A stretch of DNA of 64,000 nucleotides, taken from positions 124,001 through 188,000 of the forward strand of contig NZ_FNCP01000002.1 in NCBI RefSeq assembly GCF_900100785.1. Direction: 5' to 3'. Each line of letters starts with the position of its first letter. Positions within the stretch are counted from its first letter, which is position 1. The position numbers were made by a program, and so were the translations under genes. Shown here one piece after another: positions 25,464 to 34,038 of this stretch. Under the pieces are notes generated by a model. That model worked only from the letters and a program-made list of their open reading frames with translations. It was not told where the DNA came from and did not search any database. The stretch comes from Desulfosporosinus hippei DSM 8344 (GTDB taxonomy: Bacteria > Bacillota > Desulfitobacteriia > Desulfitobacteriales > Desulfitobacteriaceae).

Positions 25464-26048
25464 TTAAACCCTGGGTTCCCAAGCATCAAGTACTGCTTGA
25501 GGGATTTCAAGATTGTCGCCATTTAAAGAGTAAGTGAGTGCTTCGGGGGGATAGTCTTGACAACCACCGCTTAACCCCTTAAGTGTCTGAAGATCCCAGG
25601 TAGTCCCACAGACATTGCAAACTATTTGATTTCCTATGATGTGGAAAGTTTCGCCTCTACAGGGTTCGCAAAAGCTGACTGCTACCATCACTTTTCCGTC
25701 GGGTTGGACAAAAGCTGTTAAGGGAATCCGTTTTCCGTCTTCTTTATATTCTGTCCAAATAAATTTCTTCTCCTTCACTGCACTGAGGGTGGTAACAATG
25801 GCCTTTCCGTTTTCGATTTTGCTTTCTGCTTTCGTCTGCTCAAGTTTTTCGCTAGGGCTATAACTTATTGTTTGTCCAATATCTGCAGCTGCAGTAACTG
25901 AAGGATTAGGTTTGTTGCTGTTCGCCACAAAGAAATAGGTTCCTATCATAATAACAACAGTTAAGATACCTACAATAGTGTAAAGCAAGGTATTATTCTT
26001 CTGAGGCTGGGTGAATTTTTGTTTTTTTTCGGTAAGGTTGTTATTCAT
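25464..26048 (-). CDS. DUF2318 membrane-anchored metal-binding protein
   Basis: 194 residues: one N-terminal membrane helix (~22-42), then an extracytoplasmic domain with two CXXC pairs (SFCEPCRG and IVCNVCGT) and GGCQDYPP near the C-terminus, the DUF2318 signature. DUF2318 proteins are found in Fe/Cu uptake clusters with P19, FTR1 and polyferredoxins, for example the Campylobacter jejuni Cj1658-Cj1664 region. Here it follows the polyferredoxin by 13 bases. No FTR1 permease is present. Confidence 0.85.
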   Translation of the reverse strand: MNNNLTEKKQKFTQPQKNNTLLYTIVGILTVVIMIGTYFFVANSNKPNPSVTAAADIGQTISYSPSEKLEQTKAESKIENGKAIVTTLSAVKEKKFIWTEYKEDGKRIPLTAFVQPDGKVMVAVSFCEPCRGETFHIIGNQIVCNVCGTTWDLQTLKGLSGGCQDYPPEALTYSLNGDNLEIPQAVLDAWEPRV

Positions 26049-26061
26049 CTCTAGTCCTCCT

Positions 26062-27429
26062 TTACATTCTCATATCCATTCTAACCACGAAGGTTAGAAA
26101 GTTCAGCACACCGAAGATCAAGATGACAACTAAATAGGGCATCGCGACAGATAGAGCTTTCTTAGTTCCATAGTTCTTTTTGGCAATCCTATAGGCAGTA
26201 TATAGAGATCCAAATGTTCCAGAAATAACCAGGGTGTATTGCATGATTTGGATCGTTGGGTCGGAAACAAAGGAAGTTGGTCCCTCAATGTGTTTTCCGA
26301 AAAGGCCCATGAAGGTGTAGTAAATGGATTTCCCTTCTGCCAGAAGGTGGAACAAATTGTGGGCCATATGGGCGGCCAGATCAAGCGGAATGACTGCGTA
26401 GCCAAAGCGAGCGAAGGCAGTCCGCAGTGTTTCGCCAGTGAATCGCTGGGATATTGCAGTTGCTAAAAATAATAATAGTACCGGAGTCGTCATTGCGATG
26501 ACAAAGAGAATTGTAAAGGCGATATCCCTGTTAGCAATTCCCAGAGAAAGTTCTGCCCACTTCAAGTAGGTCGGGTAAAACTCCAGCATGGTAATATTTT
26601 GAACAAAGACAATTCCAACGATAACAATTGCTAAGAAAGATTCTTCGAAACGTGCTCGGGTCATCCCCCAAAACTCGCTGGTTGGCTTGCGGGGGGTTAA
26701 GCGAATTGAATCATGGGGGCAGCTTTTAATACAGTTGCCGCAAAGATTACAATTAGCGTTGTTTTCCATAGCCATAGGAAATTCGAACATAGGACAGCCG
26801 GCTGCTTTAGAGTTACCTTTGTAACAATCTCTAGTCGTGCAAGTTTTACAGATTTCTTTGTCAGCTCGTAATTCCAGCATGCCGGTACGAGAGTAGTTTC
26901 CTGATAAGCTGCCTAGAAAGCATAGATATCGGCACCAGGTACGTCGTTCGAAGAGCATAGCTGTGACCATAACACCGCCAAGGATGAGCAGAAGGAGAGT
27001 TCCGGAGCCCCTTGGAGATTCAACAACTCCCCAAATGTGGTCAGACCAAGTGATGAAGATAAAGGTGATATCAATGATCCAGAGACCATATTTTCTTAAA
27101 AAGTTTGGAACTTTACGATTAGCTCCCAAAAACCGCTGTGTCAAATCACTCACCCAGGCAAAGGGGCAGACGGCACACCAGAAGCGGCCAAATAGAAAGA
27201 AGAAGAGAGGCAGGAGAGGCCACCAGAGAACCCAAGTTGCGGCAGTGCCGAAGTTATCGTGGGCATTGGTAGGCCCTGCTAGGGTTTCTACCATAATAAC
27301 TGCGAAAATAATCACAGCCAGCCATTGAAAAATTCCGGGATACAGTGAACTTTGCAAAAATCTTTTTAGCGGTTTAAACTTAAGAAAGTTTTTAGTTTGA
27401 GAGGAGTTAGGTTGTGTTTTTTGACTCAT
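26062..27429 (-). CDS. Membrane polyferredoxin (NapH/CcoG/FtrD-like 4Fe-4S protein)
   Basis: About 455 residues. Membrane helices with a Cys pair near helix ends (RFWCAVCPFAW, then RRTWCRYLCFLGSLSG), followed by ferredoxin-type clusters (ICKTCTTRDC and CNLCGNCIKSCPHDSI), then a long C-terminal membrane part with about six more helices. This is the NapH-type layout used to pass electrons to or from extracytoplasmic metal or copper sites. ATG 27429 is used (AAGGAGG 12 bases upstream). A reading from 27483 would overlap the upstream gene by 50 bases. Confidence 0.83.
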   Translation of the reverse strand: MSQKTQPNSSQTKNFLKFKPLKRFLQSSLYPGIFQWLAVIIFAVIMVETLAGPTNAHDNFGTAATWVLWWPLLPLFFFLFGRFWCAVCPFAWVSDLTQRFLGANRKVPNFLRKYGLWIIDITFIFITWSDHIWGVVESPRGSGTLLLLILGGVMVTAMLFERRTWCRYLCFLGSLSGNYSRTGMLELRADKEICKTCTTRDCYKGNSKAAGCPMFEFPMAMENNANCNLCGNCIKSCPHDSIRLTPRKPTSEFWGMTRARFEESFLAIVIVGIVFVQNITMLEFYPTYLKWAELSLGIANRDIAFTILFVIAMTTPVLLLFLATAISQRFTGETLRTAFARFGYAVIPLDLAAHMAHNLFHLLAEGKSIYYTFMGLFGKHIEGPTSFVSDPTIQIMQYTLVISGTFGSLYTAYRIAKKNYGTKKALSVAMPYLVVILIFGVLNFLTFVVRMDMRM

Positions 27430-27433
27430 TATA

Positions 27434-28084
27434 TTACTGAACCTCCTTGACAGTAGACTGCTTTCGTTTGAGGAATTGGGCAATAATACCTGCTAGTACT
27501 ACTATACCTCCAACACTTCCGATGAGGAGCCAGTTAGGACCGGTTTTGGAAACAGTAAGTGGCACCGTAAGGGTGGTTTCCCCATGAGTAGGAGAGCTGA
27601 TCTGAATGTCCTGGCTCCATTCCCCTTGTTTTGTTGGTGTGAGAGTAACCGCATACATTCCGGGTTCCATGTTGTCAAGGGTTGCTTGTCCTTTGATAGT
27701 AGTGTCAGAGTCCATACTCATTCCAGACATGTTGCTGTGTGAACCACTGTCCATGAGCATCATACTTACATTCACGGAGGCATCCAGAACAGGTTCTTGG
27801 GTAGATTGATTTTTTACGGAAATCATAATGGTGACAGGTTTGTTCGGGGTAGGTTTCTCAGGGTCAGTTTGTACACTCACTTCGAACTCTTCATCCTTAG
27901 CGACTGTGATTTCTGTTGCTTGGGATTCACCGTGTGCAGCTTCAGAAGAAGAATGGCCTGACATATTTTGATCGGTCATGGTGCTAGTTGGAGCTGATTT
28001 GGTGTCGGCCATCATTGGAAGTGCAAATAGTAAGTTTGAAGCTAAAGCCAATAATATAAGTGATGATTTAAAGTTCTTAGTCAT
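27434..28084 (-). CDS. Secreted/anchored YtkA-like protein with Met/His-rich segment
   Basis: About 216 residues: signal peptide (~1-27), a Ser/His-rich linker, a YtkA/FixH-like beta-sandwich (VSVQTDPEKPTPNKPVTI, MEPGMYAVTLTPTKQGEW), and a C-terminal membrane anchor (~188-206) with a basic tail. The loop DSGSHSNMSGMSMDSD is a probable soft-metal site. ATG 28084 has AGGAG 8 bases upstream; the GTG at 28093 has none. It is the first gene behind a sigma54 promoter and leads the DUF2318/polyferredoxin run. Confidence 0.8.
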   Translation of the reverse strand: MTKNFKSSLILLALASNLLFALPMMADTKSAPTSTMTDQNMSGHSSSEAAHGESQATEITVAKDEEFEVSVQTDPEKPTPNKPVTIMISVKNQSTQEPVLDASVNVSMMLMDSGSHSNMSGMSMDSDTTIKGQATLDNMEPGMYAVTLTPTKQGEWSQDIQISSPTHGETTLTVPLTVSKTGPNWLLIGSVGGIVVLAGIIAQFLKRKQSTVKEVQ

Positions 28085-28124
28085 GAAGCACACTCCTATA
28101 AAGTAGATTTTGATTTAGAATATA

Positions 28125-28140
28125 TGCAAAAGGTGTGCCA
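28125..28140 (-). promoter_or_regulatory. Sigma54 promoter of the metal island
   Basis: On the minus strand TGGCAC (28140-28135), 5 bases, TTGCA (28129-28125), a full match to the -24/-12 consensus. Transcription should start near 28113, about 30 bases before the YtkA-like start codon. The divergent neighbour encodes a sigma54 activator. Confidence 0.88.
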
Positions 28141-28355
28141 AGTTGGCAGGTTCGACATTGTTTTTTTGAAATGGAAATTCTAAATATAATCGTAAAACTC
28201 GTTTAGCGAAGGCAAATGAGTAAAAAGGTCTTGTTTTTTGAGAATAAATACTTGTGGCTTGTGATCATATATTGAATATAAGATAGATTCTTTAATGGCT
28301 ACTGTTCTGAAGTTAAGCAAGAGTTGGTAGTGGAAGACAGGATTAATTAAAAAAC

Positions 28356-28393
28356 TGTGGGATTTCCCACACTGTGATGTTGGAAATCCCACA
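28356..28393. promoter_or_regulatory. Operator/enhancer cluster between the NtrC gene and the metal island
   Basis: TGTGGGATTTCC (28356-28367) and GGAAATCCCACA (28382-28393) form a perfect inverted repeat. The half-site TCCCACA occurs a third time at 28365-28371. It lies about 220 bases upstream of the sigma54 promoter and just before the regulator's ribosome site, so it may serve both as enhancer and autoregulatory site. Confidence 0.7.
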
Positions 28394-28409
28394 AATGAGG
28401 AGAATTATA

Positions 28410-29765
28410 ATGCGAAGGATTCTAATCGCAGATGATGAAGCGAATATGCGTTGGGTGTTGGAAAGGGCATTAAGTAGGGAAGGCTATGAGGTGGAAGTTG
28501 TCGAGGACGGTCAACTTGCCTTAGATAGGGCCGTAGCAGAGCGGCCAAATCTAGTTCTGTTAGACTTGAAAATGCCAAAGGTTGATGGGTTAACGGTTCT
28601 AAAGACCTTGAAAGAGCATTACCCAGACTTAATGATAATCATGATGACTGCCCATGGAAGTACTGCAACAGCGGTTGGAGCTATGAAGGCCGGAGCTCAT
28701 GACTATTTGCTGAAACCTTTTGATATTGATGAGTTACTCATAACCGTTGCTAAAGCTTTTGAAGTAGAAAGTTTACGTGAACAGGTGGATTATTTAAAAG
28801 GAGAAGTTCGCAGCGGGGGATGGCAGCTTGTGGGGAATAGTGAAACAATGAATGGGGTCAAACACTTAGTAGAGCGAGTGGCCCTTACACCAGCTACGGT
28901 ACTAATTCAGGGGGAGTCAGGAACCGGTAAGGAATTGGTTGCCCACGCTATACATACCTTAAGTCCTCGCGTTAATGGACCTTTCATCCGAGTAAACTGC
29001 GCTGCTTTGACTGAAACTCTGTTGGAAAGTGAGCTGTTTGGACATGAAAAAGGAGCTTTTACAGGAGCCCACGCTCGCAAGAGCGGACGTTTTGAATTAG
29101 CCGATGGAGGGACACTTTTTCTCGATGAGATTGGGGAACTGTCCTTTAATGTCCAAGCAAAACTCTTAAGGGTTTTGCAAGAACGTACTTTCGAGAGGGT
29201 CGGTGGAGAGAAGACAATCAAGGTTGACGTGCGGATTATTGCTGCGACAAATCGTGATTTACTGAAAGAGTCTCAAGAAGGACGTTTTCGGGAAGACCTC
29301 TACTATCGACTCAGTGTCTTTCCGATTTTTATTCCGCCCTTAAAAGAACGTCGGGAAGACATTCCTTTGCTAGTGAACCACTTTTTAAAGAAACTAAGGA
29401 CTTACGGGCAAGCAAAAGCTTTTAGCCCCGGAGCTCTTAAGCGGCTTATGGAGTATGACTGGCCGGGTAACGTCCGCGAATTAGAAAACGTGGTGGAACG
29501 AATGGTGATTATTTCTCAAGGGCCGGTAATCGAAGATGAGGGGTTGCCCATTTTTAACAACTCACTGAAAGTAAAGGAACCTGATCTCTTTGTTTTGCCT
29601 CCCCAGGGGGTTTCGCTAGAACAATTAGAAAAGTCTTTTCTCCAGCAGGCGATGGAACAAACGGGGGGGAACCAAAGTCAGGCTGCCAAGCGGTTGGGCC
29701 TTTCTAGGCACGCTTTTCTATACCGCTTAGAAAAATACGGAATAGATCCTCATTGGGGGATTTAG
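28410..29765 (+). CDS. NtrC-family sigma54-dependent response regulator
   Basis: 451 residues: receiver (phospho-Asp in LVLLDLKMPKVDG), AAA+ domain with GESGTGKE, the sigma54-contact loop GAFTGAHARKSGRFE, Walker B GGTLFLDEIGEL, and a Fis-type helix-turn-helix at the C-terminus (NQSQAAKRLGLSRHAFLYRL). ATG 28410 follows GAGGAG at 7 bases. It pairs with the kinase gene that follows and should drive the divergent sigma54 promoter at 28125-28140. Confidence 0.95.
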   Translation: MRRILIADDEANMRWVLERALSREGYEVEVVEDGQLALDRAVAERPNLVLLDLKMPKVDGLTVLKTLKEHYPDLMIIMMTAHGSTATAVGAMKAGAHDYLLKPFDIDELLITVAKAFEVESLREQVDYLKGEVRSGGWQLVGNSETMNGVKHLVERVALTPATVLIQGESGTGKELVAHAIHTLSPRVNGPFIRVNCAALTETLLESELFGHEKGAFTGAHARKSGRFELADGGTLFLDEIGELSFNVQAKLLRVLQERTFERVGGEKTIKVDVRIIAATNRDLLKESQEGRFREDLYYRLSVFPIFIPPLKERREDIPLLVNHFLKKLRTYGQAKAFSPGALKRLMEYDWPGNVRELENVVERMVIISQGPVIEDEGLPIFNNSLKVKEPDLFVLPPQGVSLEQLEKSFLQQAMEQTGGNQSQAAKRLGLSRHAFLYRLEKYGIDPHWGI

Positions 29766-29776
29766 GGGGGAATTCT

Positions 29777-30904
29777 ATGCAAAACCATGAAGCTCCGGAA
29801 CATAATCGTTCTCGAGCTCTCTTTGATCTCATTATAATTGGGCTTGTAATAGTGATCTTAACCACTATTCATTATACTAACTATCATTATGAAGTGGATT
29901 ATCATATACTCTTGCAATTTGCCTATTATCTTCCGGTTATTTACGCGGCAATGCGCTTTGGGCCGGCTGGAGGAATTATTTCCAGCTTCATTATAACCTT
30001 GCTTTTCATACCTCTGATGACTCATATACAGAGTAGTCTGACACCGGCGGCTAAATATACCCAATGGGTGGAAGTCGGCTTAATTAACGTCATTGGTTGG
30101 TTAACAGGCTTTTTGACAGAAGAAGAACGAATAGCAAAGCGTAAATATAAACTCGCCCTAATAGTTCAAAAAGAATTGGTGGAAAAGTTAAAGCGAGAAG
30201 GGCAGGAACGGGAACGATTAGAAGGTGAGATCCGGCAAACTGAACGAGTAACAGCACTGGGACATATGAGTGCCGGCTTAGCTCATGAAATTCGTAATCC
30301 TTTAGGGATAATGAAAGTGAGTATCCAAATGCTGGCCCAAGAAAAGTGTGGCGATGGAGTGGTTTCGGAGTATTGTCGAATACTTTTAGAAGAATGTGAA
30401 AGGCTAAATCGCTTATTAAGCGAGTTCTTGTCCTTTGCCCGCCCTAAAGAACTGGTAAGAGAGAAGATTGCGTTAGAGGAACTTTTAGACGAAGGGATAT
30501 GCTTGATCCAACCTGCTTTACAGCAAAACTTCATTGAGTTGGAACGAGTGCGTAGTGAGCTGCTGGATCAGAAGGAGGTTGAGGTGGATCCGGATCAGAT
30601 CAAGCAAGTGATTTTAAACATCTTGCTGAATGCTATTGAAGCCCAGGGAATAGGAGGGGTTATTCATTTGCAGGTCGTTGAGGAAGAAGGATATGTAGGT
30701 TTTGCGGTCAGTGATCAGGGACCGGGTATTACCCAGGAGGTCATGCCCTATCTCTATGACCCCTTTTTTACAACTAAGGATAAGGGGACGGGATTAGGGT
30801 TATCTGTTGTACACCGTATTCTGGATCAACATGGAGGAAAAGTGACTATTTCAAATCATGATGAACGGGGAGCGCGGGTTGAGGTACTGTTGCCTTTGGT
30901 TTAA
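29777..30904 (+). CDS. Membrane sensor histidine kinase, partner of the NtrC regulator
   Basis: 375 residues: about four N-terminal membrane helices with short loops (~15-110; no large extracytoplasmic domain), a coiled-coil (~120-165), HisKA with GLAHEIRNPLGIMKVSIQ, and HATPase_c with FTTKDKGTGLGLSVV. The compact helical sensor suggests detection within or at the membrane. ATG 29777 is behind GGGGGG, 11 bases past the regulator stop. Confidence 0.92.
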   Translation: MQNHEAPEHNRSRALFDLIIIGLVIVILTTIHYTNYHYEVDYHILLQFAYYLPVIYAAMRFGPAGGIISSFIITLLFIPLMTHIQSSLTPAAKYTQWVEVGLINVIGWLTGFLTEEERIAKRKYKLALIVQKELVEKLKREGQERERLEGEIRQTERVTALGHMSAGLAHEIRNPLGIMKVSIQMLAQEKCGDGVVSEYCRILLEECERLNRLLSEFLSFARPKELVREKIALEELLDEGICLIQPALQQNFIELERVRSELLDQKEVEVDPDQIKQVILNILLNAIEAQGIGGVIHLQVVEEEGYVGFAVSDQGPGITQEVMPYLYDPFFTTKDKGTGLGLSVVHRILDQHGGKVTISNHDERGARVEVLLPLV

Positions 30905-30985
30905 GTAAATAGATAAAAACGATCCTTTTAGTGCGCTTTTTGTACTATAAGAATCGTTTCCTGGAAAGGCCCGTTTATCGATTGC

Positions 30986-31084
30986 AAGACACCCACTTAT
31001 AGAAGTGGGTGTTCCTTATGTAGCTTGGGTGGGAAGAGAGTCCCCCCACCCAAGTCTCGATGTTAAGCTTTGCTGAACGAGTTT
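30986..31084 (+). repeat. Three-hairpin repeat element, copy 1
   Basis: Hairpin A (ACACCC ... GGGTGTT), hairpin B (CTTGGGTGGG ... CCCACCCAAG), then TCTCGATGTTAAGCTTTGCTGAACGAGTT with hairpin C split here for length: TCTCGATGTTAAGC and TTTGCTGAACGAGTT. It ends at the stop codon of the convergent winged-helix gene. Related copies are at 53290 and 59242. The 3' block resembles right ends of IS200/IS605-type elements, which is an inference. Confidence 0.6.
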
Positions 31085-31352
31085 AATTGCTGATATATTT
31101 CATGCGGCTTGAACCGTAATCTGTGATTTTATAACATTGATTAAGCTGGCCATGGCCATCTGAGGTGACGTTTGTCAGGGCGATAAGGCCGACGGCTTTT
31201 AGGGAAAGCAGATAATTGTCGATACTTTTATCATTAACATTTCTATCAAGCGGGTACTCTTTTTTTAACATTTTTGTAATTTCCCGATTTGAGAGACCTT
31301 CGTTATGGAAGATCATATCTACTACTCTAAATTTCACAGGTAGCTGTCCCAT
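31083..31352 (-). CDS. Small winged-helix protein
   Basis: 89 residues of predicted winged-helix fold: LPVKFRVVDMIFHNEGLSNREI reads as the first helices, DNYLLSLKAVGLIAL as the recognition helix and strand, and YKITDYGSSRMKYI as the wing and last helix. There is no ligand or receiver domain. GGAGG precedes the ATG. It stands 11 bases downstream of the broken EamA transporter gene and may be its cotranscribed regulator. Function unknown. Confidence 0.7.
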   Translation of the reverse strand: MGQLPVKFRVVDMIFHNEGLSNREITKMLKKEYPLDRNVNDKSIDNYLLSLKAVGLIALTNVTSDGHGQLNQCYKITDYGSSRMKYISN

Positions 31353-31363
31353 GGTAAGCCTCC

Positions 31364-32358
31364 TTATCGATTTCTTAGATTGACGAGATCTTTAGGATTG
31401 CCAATAGTAAGGATAGTGCCAAGGCAAATTATTATGACTCCGATAATCAGGTTAGGGGTTAATTGCAAATCATTTAGCAGCCATCCAAAGAAGACTGACC
31501 ATAAAGCAAAGTAACGTTCAGGCCCATAGCGCGCCCTACTCCTGTCATATTCATTGCTCGATACCAAGACAAAAAGGAGGTAGCGCCTATCATAGCAATA
31601 ACAGCAATATACCACCCAGCCGGTGTCGTGAAACTATTGAAAAGAATTTGGTAGGTTACTCCTCCTATCAAAGGAAGAATGGCAAAGATATAGACGAAAA
31701 AGGATGTGGCTTCCCGTATACCTATTGCTATTTCTGGATCCACTAAATCCATTCCATAAGTTGAGATAACACCTTCAACTGCCCAGCCGATGGCAGCAAC
31801 CGCAGCTAGTCCTATGCCCAGATAAAAGTAGGGATAGTTTGATCCTTCCGGTGGAACCATTCCAACTACGAATGAGCCAACAATAGCTAAGGTTATCCCA
31901 CCCCAAACACGAGGTGAAAGTTTTTCTTTGAGAAAGATTGCTCCTAAAATTGCGCCTATGGCTGGGTAAGCAGCAGTGATGGCGGCCGTGTAGGAAGCAC
32001 CTGCAAAATAAATCCCCAGCAAATTGCCGGACATCCCAATGGGCCCTCCTAGGATAGAGGCTAGCATGATCATCTTAGCTGGGCGGGTTTTTAGGGTTCG
32101 TGCGTAATCACGCCATTTCCCTTTAATCACATTATGAATAAATAGCCATAGTGCGGCGAATCCATCGTGGATACAGGCTCCCACTAAAGGTGCAGCAAAG
32201 ATACTCATATTGTTTGTGAATGGCCCTAAAGCGAGTACCATACCCATTAAAACACCGTTTAAACCCCAACAAGCGCCTGCCAATAAGCCACTTCTGATAC
32301 CTTTTTTTGCAAAGGCGAGGTCTTTTTCTAGTAATAATGATTGCGTTTGTGCATCCAT
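31364..32358 (-). pseudogene. EamA/DMT-family transporter, frameshifted near its end
   Basis: A ten-helix drug/metabolite transporter with two EamA repeats. The main frame (32358 to 31474) runs to RAMGLNVT and then reads LLYGQSSLDGC and stops. The last helix continues in the next frame (YFALWSVFFGWLLNDLQL ... to the stop at 31364). Adding one base near 31509 gives NVT-Y-ALWSVFFGW, the pattern expected for the family, so a single-base deletion is the simplest explanation. It may be a sequencing error. The gene has a LysR-type box and promoter (32468-32528) shared with the BCCT and phosphatase genes. Confidence 0.78.
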
Positions 32359-32467
32359 AGTGCTTTGTATAACTCCTTAAAATAATATTTTTCTAAGGGT
32401 AGCCGACTATGAGAAATATTTAACAAGACTTGACATAGAACTAAAGTTTAAATTACTGAATGATCGT

Positions 32468-32528
32468 ATTATAAGATTAGATTTGCCTATAAGTAAAATA
32501 CATACTGAATATGCCCCCTATAATCAAT
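32468..32528 (-). promoter_or_regulatory. EamA promoter with LysR-type box (P3)
   Basis: On the minus strand: box GATTATAGGGGGCATATTC within 32528-32499, -35 TTTACT (32497-32492), 18-base spacer, TATAAT (32473-32468). The arrangement equals that of P1 and P2. The remainder of the 32359-32667 gap holds the LysR terminator. Confidence 0.75.
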
Positions 32529-32568
32529 TAAAGATGACAACCTATTTCATTTATGACAATAAATAGAA

Positions 32569-32599
32569 AAGTCGAGATAACGAAAATTTATCTCGACTT
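32569..32599 (-). terminator. Terminator of the lysR-type gene
   Basis: AAGTCGAGATAA (minus) pairs with its complement across a 7-base loop, followed on the minus strand by TTTTCTATTTATT. Confidence 0.75.
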
Positions 32600-32667
32600 A
32601 AATGTGCTATTTCATTATCTGGACATAAATGTCAGAGAGTAGGGCCTGAGGCTGCAGCTCGCAAGTT

Positions 32668-33585
32668 TTACTTATACCTTTTGGAGCAGACGGTTTTGAT
32701 GACCTTAATAAATTCTTTTTCGACTAAGGAGAGATGATGGCGATTCAGCCATATTAAAAGGATAGTAACCTCTAAATGGGCATCACTGAGGGTGATTTTT
32801 TTTATCTTATTGGATTTTACGTATTCGTCAGCCATGAACTGAGGGACGAAGGCAATTGTTTTACCTTGAGATAGAATCTTTTCCATCATCTCTAGGTTGT
32901 CAACTCGATAAGAGACATTAATATCACCATATCTTTGCAATACACTTGATACGCCACAATCAGTGATGTATTCAGTGTTGTATAAAAGAATAGGCAAAGT
33001 GAGGGCGTTCTTAAGAGTCATAGTGGCGGAGTCCATAGTCATCTCACAGTTATTCCCGGAAATGATGACTAACTCATCTGAAAACAATTCTTTGAAGTTA
33101 ATATCTTTTGACTTGGAAAAAGCATCGGTTTTTAAGATCATCCCAAAATCAGCTTTACCTGATTGAACATCCCGTAGTATATTATTCGACTCTCCGACTT
33201 TCAAAATAGTATCCACTTTAGGATGGTCATGTTTAAAGGTTGTCAATATTTCAGGCATTACAGTTATATTTATGCTTGGGTCAACCGCCATTGAAATATT
33301 ACCATGTAACTCAATTGAATCCCCATGAGCAATGGATTTGATTTCATCCACTTTATTAAGAACGTCCTTAGCTATGACAATAATTTGTTCGCCCATTTCA
33401 GTAAGTTGGGCTCCTGCATTAGTCCTTTTTAGCAGAACAACACCTAGTTCGTCCTCCAGTTTACTGATGGCAGAGCTAAGCGCAGGTTGTGAAATGTGGG
33501 AACGTTCGGCAGCAAGAGAAATCGATTTAGATTCATGGACAGCAATTAAATAGGATAATTGTTCTAAGCGCATATTTCTAACCAT
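32668..33585 (-). CDS. LysR-family transcriptional regulator
   Basis: 305 residues: N-terminal helix-turn-helix (SISLAAERSHISQPALSSAI) and the substrate-binding domain from ~90 (HGNISMAVDPSINITVMPEIL). It lies between the EamA gene and the BCCT/phosphatase genes. Three promoters around it carry the same dyad-like box just upstream of the -35 element, the place where LysR proteins activate. The co-inducer is unknown, possibly the substrate of the BCCT transporter or a product of the phosphatase-like enzyme. Confidence 0.92.
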   Translation of the reverse strand: MVRNMRLEQLSYLIAVHESKSISLAAERSHISQPALSSAISKLEDELGVVLLKRTNAGAQLTEMGEQIIVIAKDVLNKVDEIKSIAHGDSIELHGNISMAVDPSINITVMPEILTTFKHDHPKVDTILKVGESNNILRDVQSGKADFGMILKTDAFSKSKDINFKELFSDELVIISGNNCEMTMDSATMTLKNALTLPILLYNTEYITDCGVSSVLQRYGDINVSYRVDNLEMMEKILSQGKTIAFVPQFMADEYVKSNKIKKITLSDAHLEVTILLIWLNRHHLSLVEKEFIKVIKTVCSKRYK

Positions 33586-33767
33586 CCTTGAAAGTGTATT
33601 TGCTATATTGAAAAAATTGAAGCTATAAACTTAGCATTATATATCATTATACTATGAGTGATTCAATATAACAAAAGAAAGAAAGGCGCAATAAATAACC
33701 TTTTATTGGTAGAAGCTATGTATATGGGTATTTTTCTTATTAAAATTCCTAATAGCTCGCCACAATA

Positions 33768-33827
33768 TTAACTATAGGGGGTATAATCACTAAGTATTTT
33801 ACATGGAAATGCATTTTACCGTATAAT
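33768..33827 (+). promoter_or_regulatory. BCCT promoter with LysR-type box (P1)
   Basis: Box TTAACTATAGGGGG TATAATCAC TAAGTAT (33768-33797), -35 TTTACA (33798-33803), 18-base spacer, TATAAT (33822-33827). Box and -35 touch, the class of spacing typical of LysR activation. Confidence 0.78.
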
Positions 33828-33837
33828 CTGCAACATA

Positions 33838-33853
33838 AGTGATGGAAATCACA
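33838..33853 (+). promoter_or_regulatory. CRP-like dyad downstream of P1
   Basis: AGTGA-N6-TCACA starts 10 bases after the -10 box, covering roughly +4 to +19. The P2 promoter has AGTGA-N6-TTACA (35898-35913) at exactly the same distance. A bound protein here would block initiation. Confidence 0.55.
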
Positions 33854-34038
33854 ATTAAACCACAATTAAAACACAATTATGAAGGGGGAAAGTTAACGGT
33901 CTTATTTCGTTTATGAATTTTTATAAGTGGGGTGCCATAATATGACCCCAAGCCCTCGAACAGACTAAATTAAAATTGATTAACGTTTCAATCTAAAAAC
34001 CCGGTTCCCAGATTAAATCACAAGAAAGGGTGAATAAC

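Noticed and set aside
28180..28392. Small ORF on the minus strand
   Set aside because: It lies across the sigma54 upstream region and operator dyads and has no ribosome site.
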